Shown: in pieces, positions 62,195 through 64,000 of the stretch
How positions within the stretch are numbered: the stretch's first letter is position 1
How the letters are laid out: each line of letters begins with the position of its first letter
Assembly: GCA_045560765.1 (NCBI GenBank)
Contig: JBJKZD010000007.1
Location: 62,001-126,000 of the forward strand
Length of the DNA stretch: 64,000 bases
Origin: UBA9926 sp913064795
Lineage (GTDB): Bacteria; Pseudomonadota; Gammaproteobacteria; Pseudomonadales; Azotimanducaceae
Direction: 5' to 3'
Position numbers and translations under genes: made by a program
Notes under the pieces: model-generated
Database searches by the model: none
What the model was told of the DNA's origin: nothing
The model's input: only the letters and a program-made list of their open reading frames with translations

Positions 62195-64000
62195 CTAGCG
62201 ACCCACAAGGTTGGGTCTTAGCCAACGCTCTGCAACCTCCAAGTCCCATTCTTTTCGCTGGGCGTAGTCAATCACTTGATCTTGCCCTATTTTTCCGAGC
62301 CCGAAGTATTGTGACTCTGGATGAGAAAAGTAAAAGCCACTGACCGAAGCGGCGGGAGTCATCGCATAGTTTTCAGTCAGACTGACCTCAATTGCGGTTT
62401 CCGCATCCAGCATTGTGAACAAGGTCCGCTTTTCAGTGTGATCGGGACAGGCAGGGTAACCCGGCGCCGGCCGAATGCCTTGATAACGCTCTTTGATCAA
62501 GTCGGTTGCATCGAAGGTTTCGTCGGGTGCATAGCCCCAATACTGAGTTCTAACAAGGTGATGAAGATACTCCGCAGCGGCTTCGGCTAACCTGTCTGCA
62601 AGCGCTTTAATGAGAATGCTGTTGTAGTCATCGTGGTCGTTGTCAAACACAGCGACAAGCGCGTCGAGACCGATGCCGGCGGTGACGACGAATCCTCCGA
62701 GGTAATCTTGGGGCCCAGAGGTTGGTGCAATGAAGTCGCTGAGACATAGATTGGGTTTGCCATTGGGTTTGTCTGTCTGCTGCCGGAGGTGATGCAGGTG
62801 ATAGGCAGCGGTTGTGCGGCCCTCATCCTTGTAAACAACCAGGTCATCTCCGTTGGACTGGGCAGGCCAGAACCCGAACACAGCAGCGGCTTGCAGGGAT
62901 TGATCAGCGATGAGTTTGGTCATCAATTGTTGGGCATCGTTAAAGAGCTCTAGCGCGGATTCGCCAACGATAGGGTCGCTTAAAATTTCAGGATACTTGC
63001 CGGCGAGCTCCCAGGTGATGAAAAAAGGTGTCCAGTCAATATAAGGAACCAACGTCTCAAGCGGGATCGAGAGCGTTGTCTGGCTGTGTAGGTGTTCAGG
63101 ACGTGGGGGATTGTAGTGTTGCCAGTCGATGATCGGTTTATTGTTCTGGGCAGAAGGAAACGGTTTGAGTTTTGTTTTGGCCGAACGGTTCTTATTTCGC
63201 TCGCGAATCATGTCGTACTCCGCCGCTATTTCGGCGGTTAACTTGGGCTTTTCGTCCTCAGATAGCAGGCGGCTGGCGACGCCGACCGCGCGTGAGGCGT
63301 CTGAGACGTAAATGGTTGCATCGTTATGGTAGCAAGGATCGATTTTGACCGACGTGTGCGCCTTCGAGGTAGTCGCGCCGCCAATCAGGAGGGGTAACTT
63401 GAAGTCTTGTCGCTGCATTTCACTGGCCAAGGTGACCATCTCGTCTAGGGACGGAGTGATCAGTCCCGAGAGCCCGATGATGTCCACCTCATGTTCTCTC
63501 GCAGCACTGAGGATTCGATCGGCCGGAACCATGACGCCCAGATCGATGACGTCGTAATTGTTGCATTGGAGCACAACCCCCACGATGTTCTTGCCAATAT
63601 CATGAACGTCGCCTTTTACTGTTGCCATTAAAATACGACCTTTGGCTTTAGCCTCGCCGCTCTTCTCGGCCTCGATGTAAGGCACCAGATGGGCGACGGC
63701 TTGTTTCATGACTCTCGCGCTTTTTACCACCTGAGGAAGAAACATTTTGCCAGCACCAAAAAGATCACCCACCCGATTCATCCCGTCCATGAGCGGCCCT
63801 TCAATGACTGAGATGGGACGATCAGCGCCGAGCCGCGCTTCTTCAGTATCTTCGACGATATATTGATTGATGCCTTTTATAAGCGCATGTGCAAGCCGTT
63901 CTTCGACAGGGTTTTCTCGCCAACTGAGGTCGGCAGTTTGAGATTGACTGCCCTTCCCTGAGTGACGCTCAGCCATCTCAATGAGACGCTCCGTGGCGTC
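62195..64000 (-). CDS. metH: Methionine synthase, cobalamin-dependent, C-terminal half (cut by window edge)
   Basis: 602 codons, frame open to the right edge; the visible part starts within the domain-3 cap (the reading continues as DATERLIEMAE). Order: B12-binding helical cap (EERLAHALIKGINQYIVED), cobalamin domain with GDVHDIGKNIV (axial His), GLSGLI and GGATTSKAHT, then the AdoMet-binding reactivation domain with RPAPGYPACPDHTEK and the normal end YAQRKEWDLEVAERWLRPNL. Makes methionine from homocysteine and methyl-tetrahydrofolate. The homocysteine and folate domains are outside the window. Any cobalamin riboswitch would be upstream and not visible. Confidence 0.96.
   Translation of the reverse strand, partial: DATERLIEMAERHSGKGSQSQTADLSWRENPVEERLAHALIKGINQYIVEDTEEARLGADRPISVIEGPLMDGMNRVGDLFGAGKMFLPQVVKSARVMKQAVAHLVPYIEAEKSGEAKAKGRILMATVKGDVHDIGKNIVGVVLQCNNYDVIDLGVMVPADRILSAAREHEVDIIGLSGLITPSLDEMVTLASEMQRQDFKLPLLIGGATTSKAHTSVKIDPCYHNDATIYVSDASRAVGVASRLLSEDEKPKLTAEIAAEYDMIRERNKNRSAKTKLKPFPSAQNNKPIIDWQHYNPPRPEHLHSQTTLSIPLETLVPYIDWTPFFITWELAGKYPEILSDPIVGESALELFNDAQQLMTKLIADQSLQAAAVFGFWPAQSNGDDLVVYKDEGRTTAAYHLHHLRQQTDKPNGKPNLCLSDFIAPTSGPQDYLGGFVVTAGIGLDALVAVFDNDHDDYNSILIKALADRLAEAAAEYLHHLVRTQYWGYAPDETFDATDLIKERYQGIRPAPGYPACPDHTEKRTLFTMLDAETAIEVSLTENYAMTPAASVSGFYFSHPESQYFGLGKIGQDQVIDYAQRKEWDLEVAERWLRPNLVGR

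Overview
The window is a chromosomal housekeeping stretch of a gammaproteobacterium, most likely a marine or environmental member of the Pseudomonadales/Oceanospirillales side of the class. I base this on gene order rather than any search: gltA divergent from sdhCDAB-sucAB-lpd-sucCD, asd-fimV-truA-trpF, folC-SPOR-cvpA-purF, tRNA-Pro/Arg/His/Leu with tig-clpP-clpX-lon-hupB-ppiD, and mltD-methyltransferase-rnhA-dnaQ are all layouts known from Pseudomonas-like genomes. No rRNA, CRISPR array, insertion sequence, prophage or defence system was found. Species-level assignment is not possible from sequence reading alone.

Layout. 1-4.6 kb (minus strand): the 5' part of a type I secretion ABC exporter running off the left edge, a D-2-hydroxyacid dehydrogenase, the cyclophilin ppiB and citrate synthase gltA. 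4.9-16.4 kb (plus): a TCA-cycle block from succinate dehydrogenase through 2-oxoglutarate dehydrogenase to succinyl-CoA ligase, closed by a clear intrinsic terminator. 16.5-20.4 kb: heat-shock chaperone htpG behind a sigma32-type promoter, sixA, a DUF4892 protein, and folE on the other strand. 20.5-32.2 kb (plus): aroC, asd, fimV, truA, trpF, trpB, trpA, folC, a SPOR protein, cvpA and purF, tightly packed; accD, usually found just before folC, is absent. 32.3-36.1 kb: a moxR/DUF58/transglutaminase trio. 36.3-40.6 kb: acnB, miaE and lpxH.

40.6-47.7 kb: a tRNA-Pro-Arg-His cluster, then about 3.5 kb holding a GST and two adjacent acyl-CoA dehydrogenases, then tRNA-Leu and tig. In Pseudomonas the four tRNAs are contiguous, so the fatty-acid genes look like an insertion; short exact tandem repeats lie right after tRNA-His. 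47-55 kb: the proteostasis run clpP, clpX, lon, hupB, ppiD. 54.9-64 kb: mltD, a methyltransferase, rnhA, dnaQ, a small SCP2-domain protein, sohB, an AcuI-type reductase, a 42-residue predicted membrane peptide, a DUF2970 protein and the 3' part of metH running off the right edge.

Functionally the window carries most of the TCA cycle (citrate synthase, aconitase, OGDH, succinyl-CoA ligase, SDH), late tryptophan synthesis, folate and purine entry steps, and protein quality control. The most important caveat is that three core genes within 5 kb (sucB, lpd, htpG) are each broken by one extra base while remaining conserved on both sides; consensus or sequencing error is the likeliest cause, and this must be settled before any biological reading. 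I did not find a convincing undescribed multi-gene system. The best novelty candidates are small: the 42-residue membrane peptide at 61.6 kb, the repeat-marked tRNA junction at 41.2 kb, and a pair of look-alike heat-shock promoters before htpG and clpP.
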